A stretch of DNA of 64,000 nt from Pseudomonas tohonis (GCF_012767755.2 NZ_AP023189.1:5024001-5088000), one strand, 5' to 3'; shown: positions 34,985 to 55,486, numbered from the stretch's first letter. A program made the numbers and translations. Notes: generated from the sequence alone by a model not told the origin.

Positions 34985-35186
34985 TCCTGTCCCCTTTCCC
35001 AATGCCCCAAGGTCGTGCGTATTGTGCCGATTATATCGTTCAGGACCAGTTACCCATTGCTCATCTCGGGTTGGCCGCCAGGGCACGAGGCCGTGGCAAC
35101 GTATCGCCGTGCCTGCCAATCAGAAAGTCGATCGGCGTACAGGTTCCCCGCGGCCAGGTGGATGGTGCGCCGACGCGTCCGTCCGC

Positions 35187-35864
35187 TCAGGCCAGCGGCC
35201 CGTTGAGCAGCGGAACGAAACGGACGGCGTCCAGCACATGGCGCGAGAAGCCATGCTCCTCGCGGATGATCAGCATCAGTTGCTGGACATCGCCCGCGCC
35301 GACCGGGATCACCAGACGCCCGCCAGGGGCCAGTTGATCCAGCAACGCCTGCGGCACTTCGGCGGCGCCGGCAGTGACGATGATGCCGTTGTAGGGTGCC
35401 AGCGCCGACCAGCCCTCCCAGCCGTCTCCCCAGCGGAACACGACGTTGCGCAGGTTGAGTTCGACCAGGCGCTCCTTGGCGCGGTCTTGCAGGCTCTGGA
35501 TGCGCTCGACGGAGAACACCCGCTCCACCAGCTGCGCCAGGATGGCGGTCTGGTAGCCGGAGCCAGTGCCGATCTCCAGCACCTTGTCCAGCGGTCCGGC
35601 AGCGAGCAGCAGCTCGCTCATCCGCGCCACCATGTAGGGCTGGGAAATGGTCTGGTTGTGGCCGATGGGCAGTGCCGTGTCTTCATAGGCGCGATGCGCC
35701 AGCGCCTCGTCGACGAACAGGTGCCGCGGCGTACGACGGATGGTTTCCAGCACATGGGCGTTGGACAGCCCCTCTTCATAGAGGCGCTGGATGAGGCGCT
35801 CACGGGTGCGCTGGGAGGTCATGCCGATGCCCCGACGCAGCAGGTCGTCCTGTTCGCGAGCCAT
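35187..35864 (-). CDS. pcm: Protein-L-isoaspartate O-methyltransferase
   Basis: This 225-residue SAM-dependent repair enzyme methylates isoaspartyl residues in damaged proteins. Motifs are [15 protein letters not shown] (SAM loop) and [15 protein letters not shown]. The ATG at 35864 overlaps the surE stop (ATGA) after GGGGAGG, supporting this start. An alternative at 35822 gives the shorter 211-residue form known from P. aeruginosa. The order surE-pcm-nlpD-rpoS is conserved in gammaproteobacteria. Confidence 0.95.
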   Translation of the reverse strand: MAREQDDLLRRGIGMTSQRTRERLIQRLYEEGLSNAHVLETIRRTPRHLFVDEALAHRAYEDTALPIGHNQTISQPYMVARMSELLLAAGPLDKVLEIGTGSGYQTAILAQLVERVFSVERIQSLQDRAKERLVELNLRNVVFRWGDGWEGWSALAPYNGIIVTAGAAEVPQALLDQLAPGGRLVIPVGAGDVQQLMLIIREEHGFSRHVLDAVRFVPLLNGPLA

Positions 35865-36613
35865 CAGAACAGCCTCCCCAGCCAGCCCTCGAGGCTGTCG
35901 AGCCCCTGGGTGAAGGTGCGGTCCAGCTGCAACGGCGTGATCGAGACATAGCCCTGCATCACGGCATGGAAATCAGTACCCGGGCCGCCATCCTCGGCAT
36001 CGCCGGCCACGGCGATCCAGTAGCCCTCCTTGCCACGCGGGTTGACCACCTTGACCGGCGCCGCAGCCCGGGCGCGATGGCCCAGGCGGGTCACCTGCAC
36101 GCCACGGATATGGTCCAGCGGCAGGTTGGGGATGTTCACGTTGAGCACGGTGCGCGGCGGCAGGTCGAGCTGCGCATGGCCTTCGACCAGCTTGCGAGCG
36201 AAATGCGCAGCGGTGGCGAGGTTGTCCGACTGGCGCGAAAGCAGCGAGAAGGCGAATGCCGGCAGGTCGAGGAAGCGCCCTTCCAGCGCAGCCGCGACCG
36301 TCCCCGAATACAACACGTCGTCGCCGAGGTTGGCGCCGAGGTTGATCCCGGACACCACCATGTCGGGCGTCTGCTCCAGCAGGCCGTTGAGCCCCAGGTG
36401 GACGCAATCGGTGGGCGTGCCGTTGATGCTGATATAGCCGTTGTCCAGGCGATGCGGGCACAGCGGACGATCCAGGGTCAGCGAGCTGCTCGCGCCGCTC
36501 TTGTCCTGGTCGGGGGCGATGACCACGCACTCGGCATAATCCTCGAGCGCAGCATGCAGGGCGGCGATGCCGGGTGCATTCACCCCGTCGTCGTTGGAAA
36601 TCAGAATACGCAT
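35864..36613 (-). CDS. surE: 5'/3'-nucleotidase SurE
   Basis: A 249-residue metal-dependent phosphatase acting on nucleoside monophosphates. The acidic motif [12 protein letters not shown] (Asp8, Asp9), SSLTL, and GINLGANLG for metal and phosphate are intact. The start at 36613 overlaps the truD 3' end by 13 bp. Length is typical. It is coupled to pcm. Confidence 0.96.
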   Translation of the reverse strand: MRILISNDDGVNAPGIAALHAALEDYAECVVIAPDQDKSGASSSLTLDRPLCPHRLDNGYISINGTPTDCVHLGLNGLLEQTPDMVVSGINLGANLGDDVLYSGTVAAALEGRFLDLPAFAFSLLSRQSDNLATAAHFARKLVEGHAQLDLPPRTVLNVNIPNLPLDHIRGVQVTRLGHRARAAAPVKVVNPRGKEGYWIAVAGDAEDGGPGTDFHAVMQGYVSITPLQLDRTFTQGLDSLEGWLGRLF

Positions 36614-37659
36614 GGGTTGTCCGTCTGCCCCGCCGGCACCAGATCGACAAGCTCGCGAACCACTGCGGTAGCGAAGCATCCAGCCGGCAGGACGAATTCC
36701 AGTTGCAGAACGTCAGGCTCGGGATAATGCCACGTAAGGCCGCCGATGGGGAGGCGGAGGATGCGCCGTTCGTGCGCCATGCCCGCATCCGCGAGCCAGT
36801 CGCGCAGCGCCGGCTCGGCATCGGCCAGCGCCTGCTCCAGGGCCCCCGTGGCGCCGCCGGCAGGGGACGGCCCGGAACCCCACAGCGCGCCGGTGGGGTG
36901 CAGGTCGAGAATCTCCAGGCGGGGGTCGCGGCACTCCTCCTCGCCCGCCATGAAGAAGCTGCGCTTGTCGGTGAAGGCCAGCAGGTCGCCGACCTCGGCA
37001 CGGTTCCATTTGCCCTTGGCCACCCGCTCGGCGAGCACCCGGTTGAACAGGTAGCTGCGACCGGCCGATAGCAGCCGAGAGCGGACGTTGCGCTGTTCCG
37101 GCAATTCACGACGGCTGGCGAAAGCACGGGCATCGACGACATTGCCGCCGTCATGGCCGAAGCGCTGCGAGCCGAAGTAGTTGGGCACACCGCCGGCCGC
37201 CATCGCCTTGAGCCGGGCATCGAGCGCCTCGTGGTCGGCGACCAGGCGCGTGAGGCGCAGGGTGAAGCCATTGGCCGAATGCGCGCCCCGTTGCAGCTTG
37301 CGCTTGTGGCGCATGCTCTTGAGGATGCGCAGGCTGGGGTTCTCGGCGGCGGAGAGGTCCGGATCGGCCTTGCCCGGCAGGTGCAGGCTGAACCATTGGC
37401 GGGTCAGCGCCTGGCGGTCCTTCAGGCCGGCATAGCTGATGGTCCGGACCGGCACGCCAGCTGCACGGGCCAGGCGCCGGGCGGCTTCCTCGGTGTTCAG
37501 CTCGCGCTTCTCCACCCAGAGCCAGAGGTGCTCGCCTTCGCCGGCGAGAGGGATGTCCAGCACTTCGTCGACCTGGAAGTCCTCGGCGATCGCCTTGAGC
37601 ACGGCCTGGCCGAGTGCCTCCCCGTAGGCACGTGGCCCCAGCAGTTCGAACTCGTTCAT
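36601..37659 (-). CDS. truD: tRNA pseudouridine synthase D
   Basis: This 352-residue enzyme makes pseudouridine 13 in tRNA-Glu. The catalytic aspartate is Asp81 in [16 protein letters not shown]. The TRUD insertion domain spans roughly 150-310 and includes [12 protein letters not shown]. Length is close to E. coli TruD (349). Its start overlaps the ispF stop (ATGA). Confidence 0.95.
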   Translation of the reverse strand: MNEFELLGPRAYGEALGQAVLKAIAEDFQVDEVLDIPLAGEGEHLWLWVEKRELNTEEAARRLARAAGVPVRTISYAGLKDRQALTRQWFSLHLPGKADPDLSAAENPSLRILKSMRHKRKLQRGAHSANGFTLRLTRLVADHEALDARLKAMAAGGVPNYFGSQRFGHDGGNVVDARAFASRRELPEQRNVRSRLLSAGRSYLFNRVLAERVAKGKWNRAEVGDLLAFTDKRSFFMAGEEECRDPRLEILDLHPTGALWGSGPSPAGGATGALEQALADAEPALRDWLADAGMAHERRILRLPIGGLTWHYPEPDVLQLEFVLPAGCFATAVVRELVDLVPAGQTDNPCVF

Positions 37660-38129
37660 GCGCTCAGCAACAGGGCGACCGCATGCACGGCGATGCCCTC
37701 CTCGCGGCCGGTAAAGCCGAGCTTCTCGGTGGTGGTGGCCTTGACGTTGACCTGGTCCAGTTCGACACCGAGATCCTCGGCGATCAATGCACGCATGGTC
37801 TCGATGTGCGGGGCCATCTTCGGCGCCTGGGCGACGATGGTGGCGTCCACGTTGCCGACCTTCCAGCCCTTGTTGCGCACCTGCACCAGCACATGGCGCA
37901 GCAGCGCGCGGCTGTCGGCGCCCTTGAACTGCGGGTCGGTATCCGGGAAGTGCTTGCCGATGTCGCCCAGCGCAGCGGCACCCAGCAGCGCGTCGGAGAG
38001 CGCGTGCAGCAGCACGTCACCATCGGAGTGGGCGATAAGCCCGAACTTGTGAGGGATGCGCACGCCGCCCAGGGTGATGAAGTCCCCCTCGCCGAAACGA
38101 TGCACGTCGTAACCGTGGCCAATTCGCAT
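37656..38129 (-). CDS. ispF: IspF, 2-C-methyl-D-erythritol 2,4-cyclodiphosphate synthase
   Basis: A 157-residue trimeric zinc enzyme of the MEP isoprenoid pathway. The zinc ligands are in GYDVHRF (Asp8, His10) and [19 protein letters not shown]. Length is standard. It heads the ispF-truD-surE-pcm run on the minus strand. ispD, usually fused or adjacent in other bacteria, lies ~3 kb upstream here, separated by the formaldehyde genes. Confidence 0.96.
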   Translation of the reverse strand: MRIGHGYDVHRFGEGDFITLGGVRIPHKFGLIAHSDGDVLLHALSDALLGAAALGDIGKHFPDTDPQFKGADSRALLRHVLVQVRNKGWKVGNVDATIVAQAPKMAPHIETMRALIAEDLGVELDQVNVKATTTEKLGFTGREEGIAVHAVALLLSA

Positions 38130-38183
38130 AGTCAGAAAAACGCCCTGAAAAGTCAGGGCGCGATTCTAACTGAAAGCTGGAAG

Positions 38184-38217
38184 CTGGAAGCCAGCAGGCA
38201 ATCACGCCGGCTTCCAG
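38184..38217. repeat. Inverted repeat with direct GCTGGAA copies between ispF and fghA
   Basis: CTGGAAGCC (38184-38192) and GGCTTCCAG (38209-38217) are perfect arms around 16 bases. The left arm is preceded by another AGCTGGA copy at 38176, giving a short tandem flavour. A hairpin is possible after the fghA end. Confidence 0.5.
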
Positions 38218-38242
38218 GGCTCAGGCCTCAACCTCTGGTTCA

Positions 38243-39088
38243 TCAGCCTTCAAGTGCAGCAGCGTGGTGCCGCAGGTGGTCGTCGATGAAGCTGGCGATG
38301 AAGTAATAGCTGTGGTCGTAGCCCGGCTGCATGCGCAGTGTCAGCGGGTGGCCGGCGGCCTTGGCGGCAGCCTGCAAGGCCTCGGGCTTGAGCTGGTTGA
38401 CCAGGAAATCGTCACGATCACCCTGGTCCACCAGGATCGGCAGGCGCTCGCCGGCATCGGCGATAAGCGCACAGGCATCCCACTCGCGCCAGCGCGAACG
38501 GTCCTCGCCCAGATAGCGGGACAGCGCCTTCTCGCCCCAGGGGCAGGCCATCGGGTTGACGATGGGCGCGAAGGCCGACAGCGACTGGTAGCGCCCCGGG
38601 TTACGCAGCGCACAAACCAGCGCCCCGTGGCCGCCCATGGAGTGCCCGCTGATGCCGCGCTTGTCCGAGACCGGGAAATTGGCCTCGATCAACGCCGGCA
38701 GCTCCTGCACCACGTAGTCGTGCATGCGGTAGTTGCGCGCCCAGGGCTCCTGGGTGGCGTTGACGTAGAAGCCGGCGCCCAGCCCGAAGTCCCAGGCACC
38801 GTCCGGGTCGCCCGGCACATCGGCACCGCGCGGGCTGGTATCCGGGGCGACGATGATCAACCCGAGCTCGGCGGCCAGCCGATGGGCACCGGCCTTCTGC
38901 ATGAAGTTCTCGTCGGTGCAGGTCAGCCCCGACAGCCAGTAGAGCACCGGCAGCTTCGCGCCCTGCTCCGCCTGGGGCGGCAGGTAGACGGCGAAGACCA
39001 TGTCGCAGTTGAGCGCGTTCGAGCGATGGCGATAGCGCTTGTGCCAACCGCCGAAGCTCTTGTTGCTGGAAACGATTTCAAGGGTCAT
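38243..39088 (-). CDS. fghA: S-formylglutathione hydrolase
   Basis: This 281-residue esterase-D family enzyme completes glutathione-dependent formaldehyde oxidation by splitting S-formylglutathione to formate. The triad is Ser150 (GHSMGG), Asp224 (DQGDRDD) and His259 (GYDHSYYF). Length matches the family. It lies downstream of the class III alcohol dehydrogenase on the same strand; 74 bp with an AAGC/CTTG repeat separate them. Probably cotranscribed with it. Confidence 0.96.
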   Translation of the reverse strand: MTLEIVSSNKSFGGWHKRYRHRSNALNCDMVFAVYLPPQAEQGAKLPVLYWLSGLTCTDENFMQKAGAHRLAAELGLIIVAPDTSPRGADVPGDPDGAWDFGLGAGFYVNATQEPWARNYRMHDYVVQELPALIEANFPVSDKRGISGHSMGGHGALVCALRNPGRYQSLSAFAPIVNPMACPWGEKALSRYLGEDRSRWREWDACALIADAGERLPILVDQGDRDDFLVNQLKPEALQAAAKAAGHPLTLRMQPGYDHSYYFIASFIDDHLRHHAAALEG

Positions 39089-39102
39089 GGGGCCCTCCGG
39101 GC

Positions 39103-39162
39103 AGCCACAAGCCACAAGCGGCAAGAGAAGACGTGCAGCTTGCAACTTGCGGCTTGCGCTTA
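39103..39162. repeat. Palindromic AAGC/CTTG repeat between fghA and the adhC gene
   Basis: The left arm is built of ACAAGC and GGCAAG units (39107-39125). The right arm is built of CTTGC units (39139-39158) in opposite orientation. They form a long imperfect hairpin of short repeating tracts, a type common in Pseudomonas intergenic gaps. Confidence 0.5.
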
Positions 39163-40356
<1,194 letters not shown>

Positions 40357-40379
40357 TTATTGCTGCACAGGGATAATCC

Positions 40380-41291
40380 ATGAGCCGTTGGGAAGGGTTG
40401 GACGAATTCGTCGCCGTGGCCGAAACCGGCCGCTTCACCGCTGCCGCCGAACGCCTGGGGCTGTCGTCGTCCCACGTGAGCCGCCAGGTGGCGCGACTGG
40501 AGGAGCGGCTGCAGACGCGCCTCTTCTACCGCAGCACGCGCAGGGTGGCACTGACCGAGGCCGGGCAGACCTTCCTGCAACACTGCCAGCGCCTAGTGGA
40601 CGCGCGCGACGAAGCCCTGCGCGCGGTCAACGACCTCACCGGCGAGCCCAAGGGGCTGCTGCGCATGACCTGTGCCGTCGCCTATGGAGAGCGCTTCATC
40701 GTGCCGCTGGTGAACCAGTTCATGGCCCGCCATCCGCAGTTGCGGGTGGAGATCGAGCTGAGCAACCGGCCGCTCGACCTGGTCCACGAGGGGCTGGACC
40801 TGGCCATCCGCCTCGGTCGCCTGCAGGACTCTCGACTGGTCGCCACCCGGCTGGCTCCACGGGTCATGTACCTGTGCGCCGCCCCCTCCTATCTCGAGCG
40901 TTACGGTCGCCCCCACAGCCTCTCCGAGCTCGGCCGGCACAACTGCCTGATCGGCAGTTCGGACCAATGGGGCTTCCTCGCGGAGGGACGGGAACAGACG
41001 GTGCGGGTGCAGGGCAACTGGCGGTGCAACAGCGGCGAGGCGGTGCTGGATGCGGCGCTGCGCGGCTTCGGCCTGTGCCAGCTGCCGGACTACTACGTGC
41101 TGGAGCACCTGCGGGCCGGCAGGCTGGTCTCCCTGCTGGAACAGCACCAGCCGCCGAATACCGCGGTCTGGGCGATCTATCCACAGCAGCGCCACCTGTC
41201 ACCCAAGGTGCGCCAGTTGGTGGATCTGCTGAAGGAAGGCCTGGCGAAGCACCCGGCCTATCGCGATCAGTGCCTGCCGGCCCAGCGCTGA
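40380..41291 (+). CDS. gfnR: LysR-type regulator of the glutathione-dependent formaldehyde genes
   Basis: This 303-residue LysR protein has an N-terminal helix-turn-helix (FTAAAERLGLSSSHVSRQVARLEERL) and an effector domain at about 90-295. It is divergent from frmA-fghA across 104 bp. In P. aeruginosa the equivalent regulator GfnR activates adhC-fghA upon formaldehyde or methylated choline metabolites. I assign the symbol by position and family, not by sequence search. The 3' end overlaps convergent ispD by 25 bp. Confidence 0.8.
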   Translation: MSRWEGLDEFVAVAETGRFTAAAERLGLSSSHVSRQVARLEERLQTRLFYRSTRRVALTEAGQTFLQHCQRLVDARDEALRAVNDLTGEPKGLLRMTCAVAYGERFIVPLVNQFMARHPQLRVEIELSNRPLDLVHEGLDLAIRLGRLQDSRLVATRLAPRVMYLCAAPSYLERYGRPHSLSELGRHNCLIGSSDQWGFLAEGREQTVRVQGNWRCNSGEAVLDAALRGFGLCQLPDYYVLEHLRAGRLVSLLEQHQPPNTAVWAIYPQQRHLSPKVRQLVDLLKEGLAKHPAYRDQCLPAQR

Positions 41292-41977
41292 CGTAGCCAG
41301 TCGAGGTCTTCCGGGCGGGTGACCTTGAGGTTGTCGGCGCGCCCTTCGACCAGGCGTGGCGCCTGCCCCGACCACTCGATGGCCGAAGCCTCGTCGGTGA
41401 TGGCGACGCCCGAGACCAGGGCATCGGCCAGGGAGCGATGCAAGGTGCCGAAGCGGAACATCTGCGGTGTATAGGCCTGCCAGATGACACTGCGGTCCAC
41501 CGTCTCGGCCACACGCCCATCGGGCCCGGCGCGCTTCAGCGTGTCGCGTGCGGGCACCGCCAGCAGGCCACCGACGGCGTCATCGGCCAGTTCGGCCAGG
41601 AGCAGGTCGAGGTCGGTGCGGGCCAGGTTGGGCCGCGCCGCGTCGTGCACCAGCACCCAGTCGCTCGGGCGCGCGCCGAGTTCATCCAGGCGCAGCAGGG
41701 CCTTGAGCACCGTGTCAGCACGCTCCTTGCCGCCGTCCACGCGCTCGATACGCGGGTCTCCGGCGCAAGCCAGCGCAGGCCAGTAAGGATCGTCGACGGA
41801 GAGGCCGACCACCACGCGCCTGAGGCTGGGATGATCGAGAAAGCAGGCGAGGCTGTGTTCGAGGATGGTCCGCCCGGCCAGCTCCAGGTATTGCTTGGGG
41901 CGGTCGGCACGCATGCGGGCACCGACACCGGCGGCAGGGATCACGGCCCAGAAGGCGGGGAGCTCGGGAGTCGTCAT
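41267..41977 (-). CDS. ispD: IspD, MEP cytidylyltransferase
   Basis: A 236-residue CTP:2-C-methylerythritol-4-phosphate cytidylyltransferase of the isoprenoid pathway. The N-terminal nucleotide loop is PAAGVGARMRADRPKQYL and the VHDAARPN segment is present. Length is typical. The ATG overlaps the ftsB stop (ATGA), coupling it to a cell-division gene as in most gammaproteobacteria. Confidence 0.95.
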   Translation of the reverse strand: MTTPELPAFWAVIPAAGVGARMRADRPKQYLELAGRTILEHSLACFLDHPSLRRVVVGLSVDDPYWPALACAGDPRIERVDGGKERADTVLKALLRLDELGARPSDWVLVHDAARPNLARTDLDLLLAELADDAVGGLLAVPARDTLKRAGPDGRVAETVDRSVIWQAYTPQMFRFGTLHRSLADALVSGVAITDEASAIEWSGQAPRLVEGRADNLKVTRPEDLDWLRQRWAGRH

Positions 41978-42255
41978 TCGGCCAACTGATAGAGGGTCTC
42001 GCCCTCTTTGACCATGCCCAGTTCGTGGCGCGCACGCTCTTCCACGGTCTCCATGCCCTTCTTCAGCTCGGAAACCTCGGCCTCGAGGATGCGGTTGCGT
42101 TCCAGCAGGCGTTCGTTCTCGCCCTTCTGGTCGGCGATCTGCCGCTCGAGATCCGTCACCTGCGCAAGGCTGCCGTCACCCACCCACAGGCGATACTGCA
42201 ACCCGGCCAGGGCCAGGATCAGTACGACGAACAACCAGTAAGGGGATTTGGCCAT
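41974..42255 (-). CDS. ftsB: Cell division protein FtsB
   Basis: This encodes 93 residues from the preferred start MAKSPYW at 42255. The frame continues to an ATG at 42273 (99 residues), which places the start close to the eno terminator. A short cytoplasmic tail, one membrane helix (about 5-22) and a periplasmic coiled coil (VTDLERQIADQKGENERLLERN, about 32-70) follow. FtsB links FtsL and FtsQ in the divisome. It is translationally coupled to ispD. Confidence 0.93.
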   Translation of the reverse strand: MAKSPYWLFVVLILALAGLQYRLWVGDGSLAQVTDLERQIADQKGENERLLERNRILEAEVSELKKGMETVEERARHELGMVKEGETLYQLAE

Positions 42256-42276
42256 CGAAAGAGAAGTTTCCATACG

Positions 42277-42304
42277 AAAAGGGCAGCTTTCGCTGCCCTT
42301 TTTA
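42277..42304 (-). terminator. Rho-independent terminator between eno and ftsB
   Basis: AAAAGGGCAGC, loop TTTC, GCTGCCCTTTTT. It is bidirectional-like, with A and T runs. On the minus strand it ends eno. Confidence 0.9.
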
Positions 42305-42315
42305 TCATCCCCGGC

Positions 42316-43647
<1,332 letters not shown>

Positions 43648-43752
43648 TTAGAGGGGCGGCGCGGGCAGACGTTCGATTCGGCAGGTCTCACCACAAGCCT
43701 GACTGCTCGGTCAGATTGCGCGCGCCCGGCACTTTACCGGAGATTTGCCCGT

Positions 43753-46398
<2,646 letters not shown>

Positions 46399-47758
46399 TC
46401 AGCTCAAACCTTGGTCATTCGTCGGCGGTGTCCAGCGCAGTCGCCAGCGTGCATCCACAGGCCCGGCAAGGCCTGGAAGGTTGGCCACGGCGAGCAGCTC
46501 CGGGCCGCGATAGAGCAGCGGCAGACGCCCGCGCACGAAGGCCGGAAGGCCACTCTCGTTGAGCAGCCGCTTGAGCTCGCGACGCCCACGCCCCGGCACG
46601 TCCAGCACCTCTCCGCCCTGGCGGTAGCGGACCTCCAGAGGGCCTGCCGGCGGCTCGCCGGCAAGTTGCAAACGGCCGTTGCCGGGCAGTTCGAGCGCCT
46701 GCCCGGGCTCGGCCCAGCGCACGCTGCCCGCCCCGGGGCTCGACCATTGGCCGGGCAGCCACCACAGCCGTCCGTCGGCGCGCCGCAGGTCGCCCCCCGC
46801 CAGCCTCCATACGGGGCTCGCGCTGGCGCCGGCATCGCGCAGGTCGTCCCAGCCAGCCCAGTGATCGCTGTCCGGCATCGCGGTGAAGCCGGCCATCCAG
46901 TGGCGCAGGGCATTGCGCTGGCGGGCCGGCGACAGGCCCATCAACGGGGCCAGCTCCAGGGATGGCAGCCGCAGCCAGGGAAAGGCGCTGTCGGTCCGCG
47001 CGGCCTGCAAGTCCAGTTGCGCCAATTCGCCGAGCAACGCCTCGCCCTCGGCCAGGTGCTCGGCGCTGCGGGTGATGCTTTCCACGGCCCGGGGCCATCG
47101 CTGGGTGAGTGCCGGCATGATCCGGCGACGCAGGTAGTTGCGGGAGAAGTCGGTGTCGTCGTTGGACGGGTCCTCGACCCACGCCACACCCAGCTCGCGG
47201 GCGCAGGCCTCGAGTTCCGCGCGAGACACCCGCAGCAGCGGGCGCAGCAGGACGCCCTCGCCTAGCGCACGGCTGGCGGGCATGCCGGCCAGGCCACGCA
47301 CCCCGGCTCCCCGCAGCAGGCGGAACAGCAGGGTTTCCGCCTGGTCGTCACGGTGCTGGGCGCTCATCAGCACCTCGTCCGCCCCAAGCCGTGCGATGAA
47401 GGCCGCGTAGCGGGCATCACGGGCGGCGCGCTCCAGGCTGTTGCCCTGGGTCACCTGAACCCGCGCCACCTGCAAGGGCACGCCGAGGCCGTTGCAGGTC
47501 CGCTGGCAATGCGCAGGCCAGGCCTCGGCAGCAGGCTGCAGGCCATGGTGGACATGGATGGCGGACAAGGGAGGCAGGCTCTCGCGCCGGGCGAGACGTA
47601 CCAGGAGGTGCAGCAGGACGGTGGAATCCAGGCCTCCGGAGAAGGCCACCCGCCAGGCGGGTGCCGCACGCCAGGGAGCGACGGCGGCCAGCAAGGCGGA
47701 TTCGAGCTTCAGGACGAGCGCGCGACCCGGTTCGGCCACGCGCCCGCCCCCATGGCCG

Positions 47759-47772
<14 letters not shown>
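46399..47772 (-). CDS. tilS: tRNA(Ile)-lysidine synthetase
   Basis: This 457-residue enzyme modifies the CAU anticodon of tRNA-Ile by adding lysine, using ATP. The PP-loop is [16 protein letters not shown]. TilS substrate and C-terminal domains cover the rest ([27 protein letters not shown]). The ATG at 47772 overlaps accA by 14 bp. GTG codons at 47739 and 47715 are alternatives, because P. aeruginosa TilS is nearer 442 residues. Essential in most bacteria. Confidence 0.93.
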
Positions 47773-48709
<937 letters not shown>

Positions 48710-48818
48710 AGGCTTCCGTCGTGCGCGTGGGGCCAGGCGGCTGGTTCCATTTGGCGCCCTACCTTAAAGGAAGGGCGCGTGTGGGTCGAGAAACGGGAGC
48801 GGCGATGCGCTCCTCGCT

Positions 48819-52343
<3,525 letters not shown>

Positions 52344-52484
52344 GGCGGTCCTATAGAAAACGCAAAAACGGCAAGGCCGGGATTGTACAGCGGAAGCGGC
52401 AGCTGGCTTCAAGTCGGGAACGGCCGGTCGCCGGCACGAACGCCGGCAGGCCGATGAAACGGTGCCCGGGAGGGCCGGAAGGAA

Positions 52485-53087
52485 TCAGTCGACGCCTTCG
52501 ATCACCGCACGGACCGGGGCGAAGGAGCGCCTGTGGATGGGCGTCGCGCCCAGGCGTCGCAAGGCTTCCAGGTGCACCGGCGTCGGGTAGCCCTTGTGCC
52601 CGCCCATGCCGTAGCCCGGGTAGATCGCGTCGAGCGCCTGCATCTCGCGGTCGCGGCTGACCTTGGCCAGGATCGACGCAGCGGCGATGGCCGGCACCTT
52701 GGCGTCACCCTGGATCACCGGCGCGCTGGGCACCGCCAGTTTCGGGCAGCGGTTGCCGTCGATCAGCGCCAGCTTCGGCGTGACAGCGAGGCCTTCGACC
52801 GCGCGCTGCATGGCCAGCATGGTCGCGTGGAGGATGTTGAGGCGGTCGATCTCCTCCACCTCGGCGCGAGCGATGCACCAGGCGAGGGCCTTCTCGCGGA
52901 TCTCGTCGAACAGCGCCTCGCGACGCGCTTCGCTGAGCTTCTTGGAATCGTTGAGGCCGAGGATAGGGCGGGCCGGATCGAGGATCACCGCGGCGGTGAC
53001 CACCGGACCACAGAGCGGGCCGCGACCGACCTCGTCGACGCCGGCCACCAGTTCCTCCACCAGGGTGAAATCCAGTCCGAGCTGCAT
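52485..53087 (-). CDS. rnhB: Ribonuclease HII
   Basis: This 200-residue enzyme removes ribonucleotides from RNA-DNA hybrids. Catalytic acidic residues: Asp18-Glu19 in [10 protein letters not shown], an Asp in ALIDGNRCP and one in KVSRDREM. The ATG overlaps the lpxB stop (ATGA), and dnaE follows 141 bp downstream. Length matches. Confidence 0.96.
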   Translation of the reverse strand: MQLGLDFTLVEELVAGVDEVGRGPLCGPVVTAAVILDPARPILGLNDSKKLSEARREALFDEIREKALAWCIARAEVEEIDRLNILHATMLAMQRAVEGLAVTPKLALIDGNRCPKLAVPSAPVIQGDAKVPAIAAASILAKVSRDREMQALDAIYPGYGMGGHKGYPTPVHLEALRRLGATPIHRRSFAPVRAVIEGVD

Positions 53088-54220
53088 CAGCGACTCCCTA
53101 TCAGGTCGAGCACCGCGCCCGCGGCTTCCTTGGAAGCATCGAGACGCAAGGTACGGTGGATGCGGTCGAAGCCTTCGGTCTGCACGTCCCCGCCGTCGAG
53201 CAGCGGCACCAGGGTCTGGGCCAGCGCCTCGGGCGTCGCGGCGTCCTGCAGCAGTTCGGGCACCAGCAGGCGCTGGGCCAGCAGGTTGGGCAAGGACACG
53301 TAGGGGCTTTTCACCAGGCGCTTGAGAATCCGATAAGTCATGGGCGCGACCTTGTAGGCCACCACCATGGGGCGCTTGTACAGCAGCGCTTCCAGGGTCG
53401 CCGTGCCCGAGGCGATCAGCACCGCGTCGCAGGCAGCAAGGGCTTGGTGCGAACGACCGTCCAGCAGGGTCAGCGGCAGGTTGCGGCCGGCGAGCATCTG
53501 CTCCAGCTGCTGGCGCCGCGCGGGGCTGGCGCAGGGCAGCACGAAATGCAGGCCCGGGCGCATCGAGCGCATGCGCTCGGCGGCGTCGAGGAACAGGCTG
53601 CCGAGGCGACCGACCTCGCCACCGCGGCTGCCGGGCATCAGCGCCACCAAGGCGGCGCCGTCCGGCACCCCGATGGCGGCGCGAGCCGCAGCGCGGTCGG
53701 CTTCCAGCGGAATGGTGTCCGCCAGCGGATGGCCGACGAAGCGCACCGGCACCTGGTGGGCCTCATAGAACTGCGCCTCGAAGGGGAACAGGGTGAGCAT
53801 CAGGTCGCAGCCTTCGCGGATCTTCAGCACGCGCTTCTGCCGCCAGGCCCAGACGGAGGGGCTGACGTAATGCACGGTGCGGATGCCGGCGCGGCGCAGC
53901 TTGAGTTCGACGCCCAGGTTGAAATCCGGGGCGTCGATACCGATGAAGACGTCCGGGCGGGCGTCGATCAGGGTGGCGATCAGGCGCTTGCGGCGACTCA
54001 GCAGTTCGGGCAGGCGGCCGAGCACTTCGACCAGCCCCATCACCGCGAGACGCTCCATGGGGAAATAGGAAGCCAGGCCCTCCGCCTCCATCAGCGGACC
54101 ACCCACGCCAATGAACTCGGCATCGGGATGACGGGCCTTGAGGGCTTGCATGAGGCCGGAGCCTAGGATGTCGCCGGACGCCTCGCCGGCGACCAGCGCG
54201 ATGCGCAATGGACGGGTCAT
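53087..54220 (-). CDS. lpxB: Lipid-A-disaccharide synthase
   Basis: This 377-residue membrane-associated GT19 glycosyltransferase joins UDP-2,3-diacylglucosamine and lipid X to form the lipid A disaccharide. The N-terminal [17 protein letters not shown] and the C-terminal [22 protein letters not shown] are typical. Length about 380 is normal. Its start is 4 bp after lpxA's stop. Confidence 0.97.
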   Translation of the reverse strand: MTRPLRIALVAGEASGDILGSGLMQALKARHPDAEFIGVGGPLMEAEGLASYFPMERLAVMGLVEVLGRLPELLSRRKRLIATLIDARPDVFIGIDAPDFNLGVELKLRRAGIRTVHYVSPSVWAWRQKRVLKIREGCDLMLTLFPFEAQFYEAHQVPVRFVGHPLADTIPLEADRAAARAAIGVPDGAALVALMPGSRGGEVGRLGSLFLDAAERMRSMRPGLHFVLPCASPARRQQLEQMLAGRNLPLTLLDGRSHQALAACDAVLIASGTATLEALLYKRPMVVAYKVAPMTYRILKRLVKSPYVSLPNLLAQRLLVPELLQDAATPEALAQTLVPLLDGGDVQTEGFDRIHRTLRLDASKEAAGAVLDLIGSR

Positions 54221-54224
54221 GAGA

Positions 54225-55001
54225 TCAGCGCGTGATGCCGCGGGTCGAGGACTGGATCGAGTCGCGGAACACCGCGACCTCGGGGAATTGCGCGGAGGAT
54301 TCGGCGAGTTCGGCCAGTGCCTGCTCGACGGTCAGGCCCTGGCGGTAGACGACCTTGTAGGCCCGACGCAGGGCCTGGATCGCCTCGGCGGAAAAACCAC
54401 GGCGGCGCATGCCTTCGAAGTTCATGCTGCGCGCCTCGGCCGGGTTGCCGAAGACGGTCACGTAGGCAGGTACGTCCTTGCCGATGGCGGTACCCATGCC
54501 GGAGAAGCTGTGGGCGCCGATGCGGCAGAACTGGTGCACCAGGGTGAAGCCGGAGAGGATCGCCCAGTCGTCCACGTGGACATGGCCCGCCAGCGCCGTG
54601 TTGTTGACCAGGATGCAGTGGTTGGCGATGACGCTGTCATGACCGATATGCACGTAGGCCATCAGCAGGTTGTGGTCGCCGATGGTGGTCTCGGAGCGAT
54701 CCTGGACGGTTCCACGGTGGATGGTCACACCTTCGCGGATCACATTGTGGTCACCGATGACCAGGCGGGTGGGCTCACCCTTGTACTTCAGGTCAGGCGT
54801 GTCCTCACCTACCGAGGAGAACTGGTAGATGCGGTTGTGCCTGCCGATGCGCGTGGGGCCCTTGATGACCACATGGGGGCCGACCACGCTACCCTCGCCG
54901 ATTTCCACATCGGGTCCGATGATCGACCAGGGGCCGACCTGGACGTCATCCGCCAGCCGGGCTGACGGATCGATGATGGCGCGAGGGTCGATCAAACTCA
55001 T
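54225..55001 (-). CDS. lpxA: LpxA, UDP-GlcNAc acyltransferase
   Basis: This 258-residue trimeric left-handed beta-helix acyltransferase does the first step of lipid A synthesis. Many hexapeptide repeats run through residues ~1-185 ([37 protein letters not shown] with catalytic His). The C-terminal helical part is after 190. ATG overlaps the fabZ stop (ATGA). Confidence 0.97.
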   Translation of the reverse strand: MSLIDPRAIIDPSARLADDVQVGPWSIIGPDVEIGEGSVVGPHVVIKGPTRIGRHNRIYQFSSVGEDTPDLKYKGEPTRLVIGDHNVIREGVTIHRGTVQDRSETTIGDHNLLMAYVHIGHDSVIANHCILVNNTALAGHVHVDDWAILSGFTLVHQFCRIGAHSFSGMGTAIGKDVPAYVTVFGNPAEARSMNFEGMRRRGFSAEAIQALRRAYKVVYRQGLTVEQALAELAESSAQFPEVAVFRDSIQSSTRGITR

Positions 55002-55438
55002 AATTTGCGTTCCGCACAGATGATTTCAGCCGAGCAGACTTCCTTGCCATCGACGCTGGCCTGGCACTCGAACTTCCAGATGCTGCGCTTTACGCTGCGG
55101 AAGCTGGCTTCGAGGATCAACTGGTCACCCGGCAGCACAGGCTGGCGGAAGCGCAGCTTGTCCGAGCCGACGAAGTAGTACAGGGTGCCGTCGGCAGGCT
55201 TCACGTCGAGCATCTTGAAGCCGAGGATGCCGGCGGCCTGGGCCATCGCTTCGATGATCAGCACACCCGGCATGATCGGGTGTTCGGGGAAGTGGCCGTT
55301 GAAGAATGGCTCGTTGATGCTGACATTCTTGTAGGCGCGAATGCGCTTGCCCTCGATATCCAGATCCACGACCCGATCCACAAGAAGGAAAGGGTAGCGG
55401 TGCGGCAGGTATTCGCGAATCTCGTTGATGTCCATCAT
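54998..55438 (-). CDS. fabZ: FabZ, 3-hydroxyacyl-ACP dehydratase
   Basis: This 146-residue hotdog-fold enzyme dehydrates 3-hydroxyacyl-ACP. The catalytic His49 ([12 protein letters not shown]) and Glu63 (IIEAMAQ) are present. Two ATGs in tandem (55438, 55435); the longer form matches P. aeruginosa FabZ. AGGA lies upstream. It shares substrate with LpxA and LpxD in the same cluster, which balances fatty-acid and lipid A use. Confidence 0.97.
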   Translation of the reverse strand: MMDINEIREYLPHRYPFLLVDRVVDLDIEGKRIRAYKNVSINEPFFNGHFPEHPIMPGVLIIEAMAQAAGILGFKMLDVKPADGTLYYFVGSDKLRFRQPVLPGDQLILEASFRSVKRSIWKFECQASVDGKEVCSAEIICAERKL

Positions 55439-55486
55439 TTTCCTGGAGCCTTAAAAGGGGATTGGGGATGCGCGGCGCTGCGCGGG

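Noticed and set aside
34985..35119. Longer NlpD start at 35119
   Set aside because: The extra residues are unlike a lipoprotein N-terminus; the ATG at 34984 gives a short signal and lipobox.
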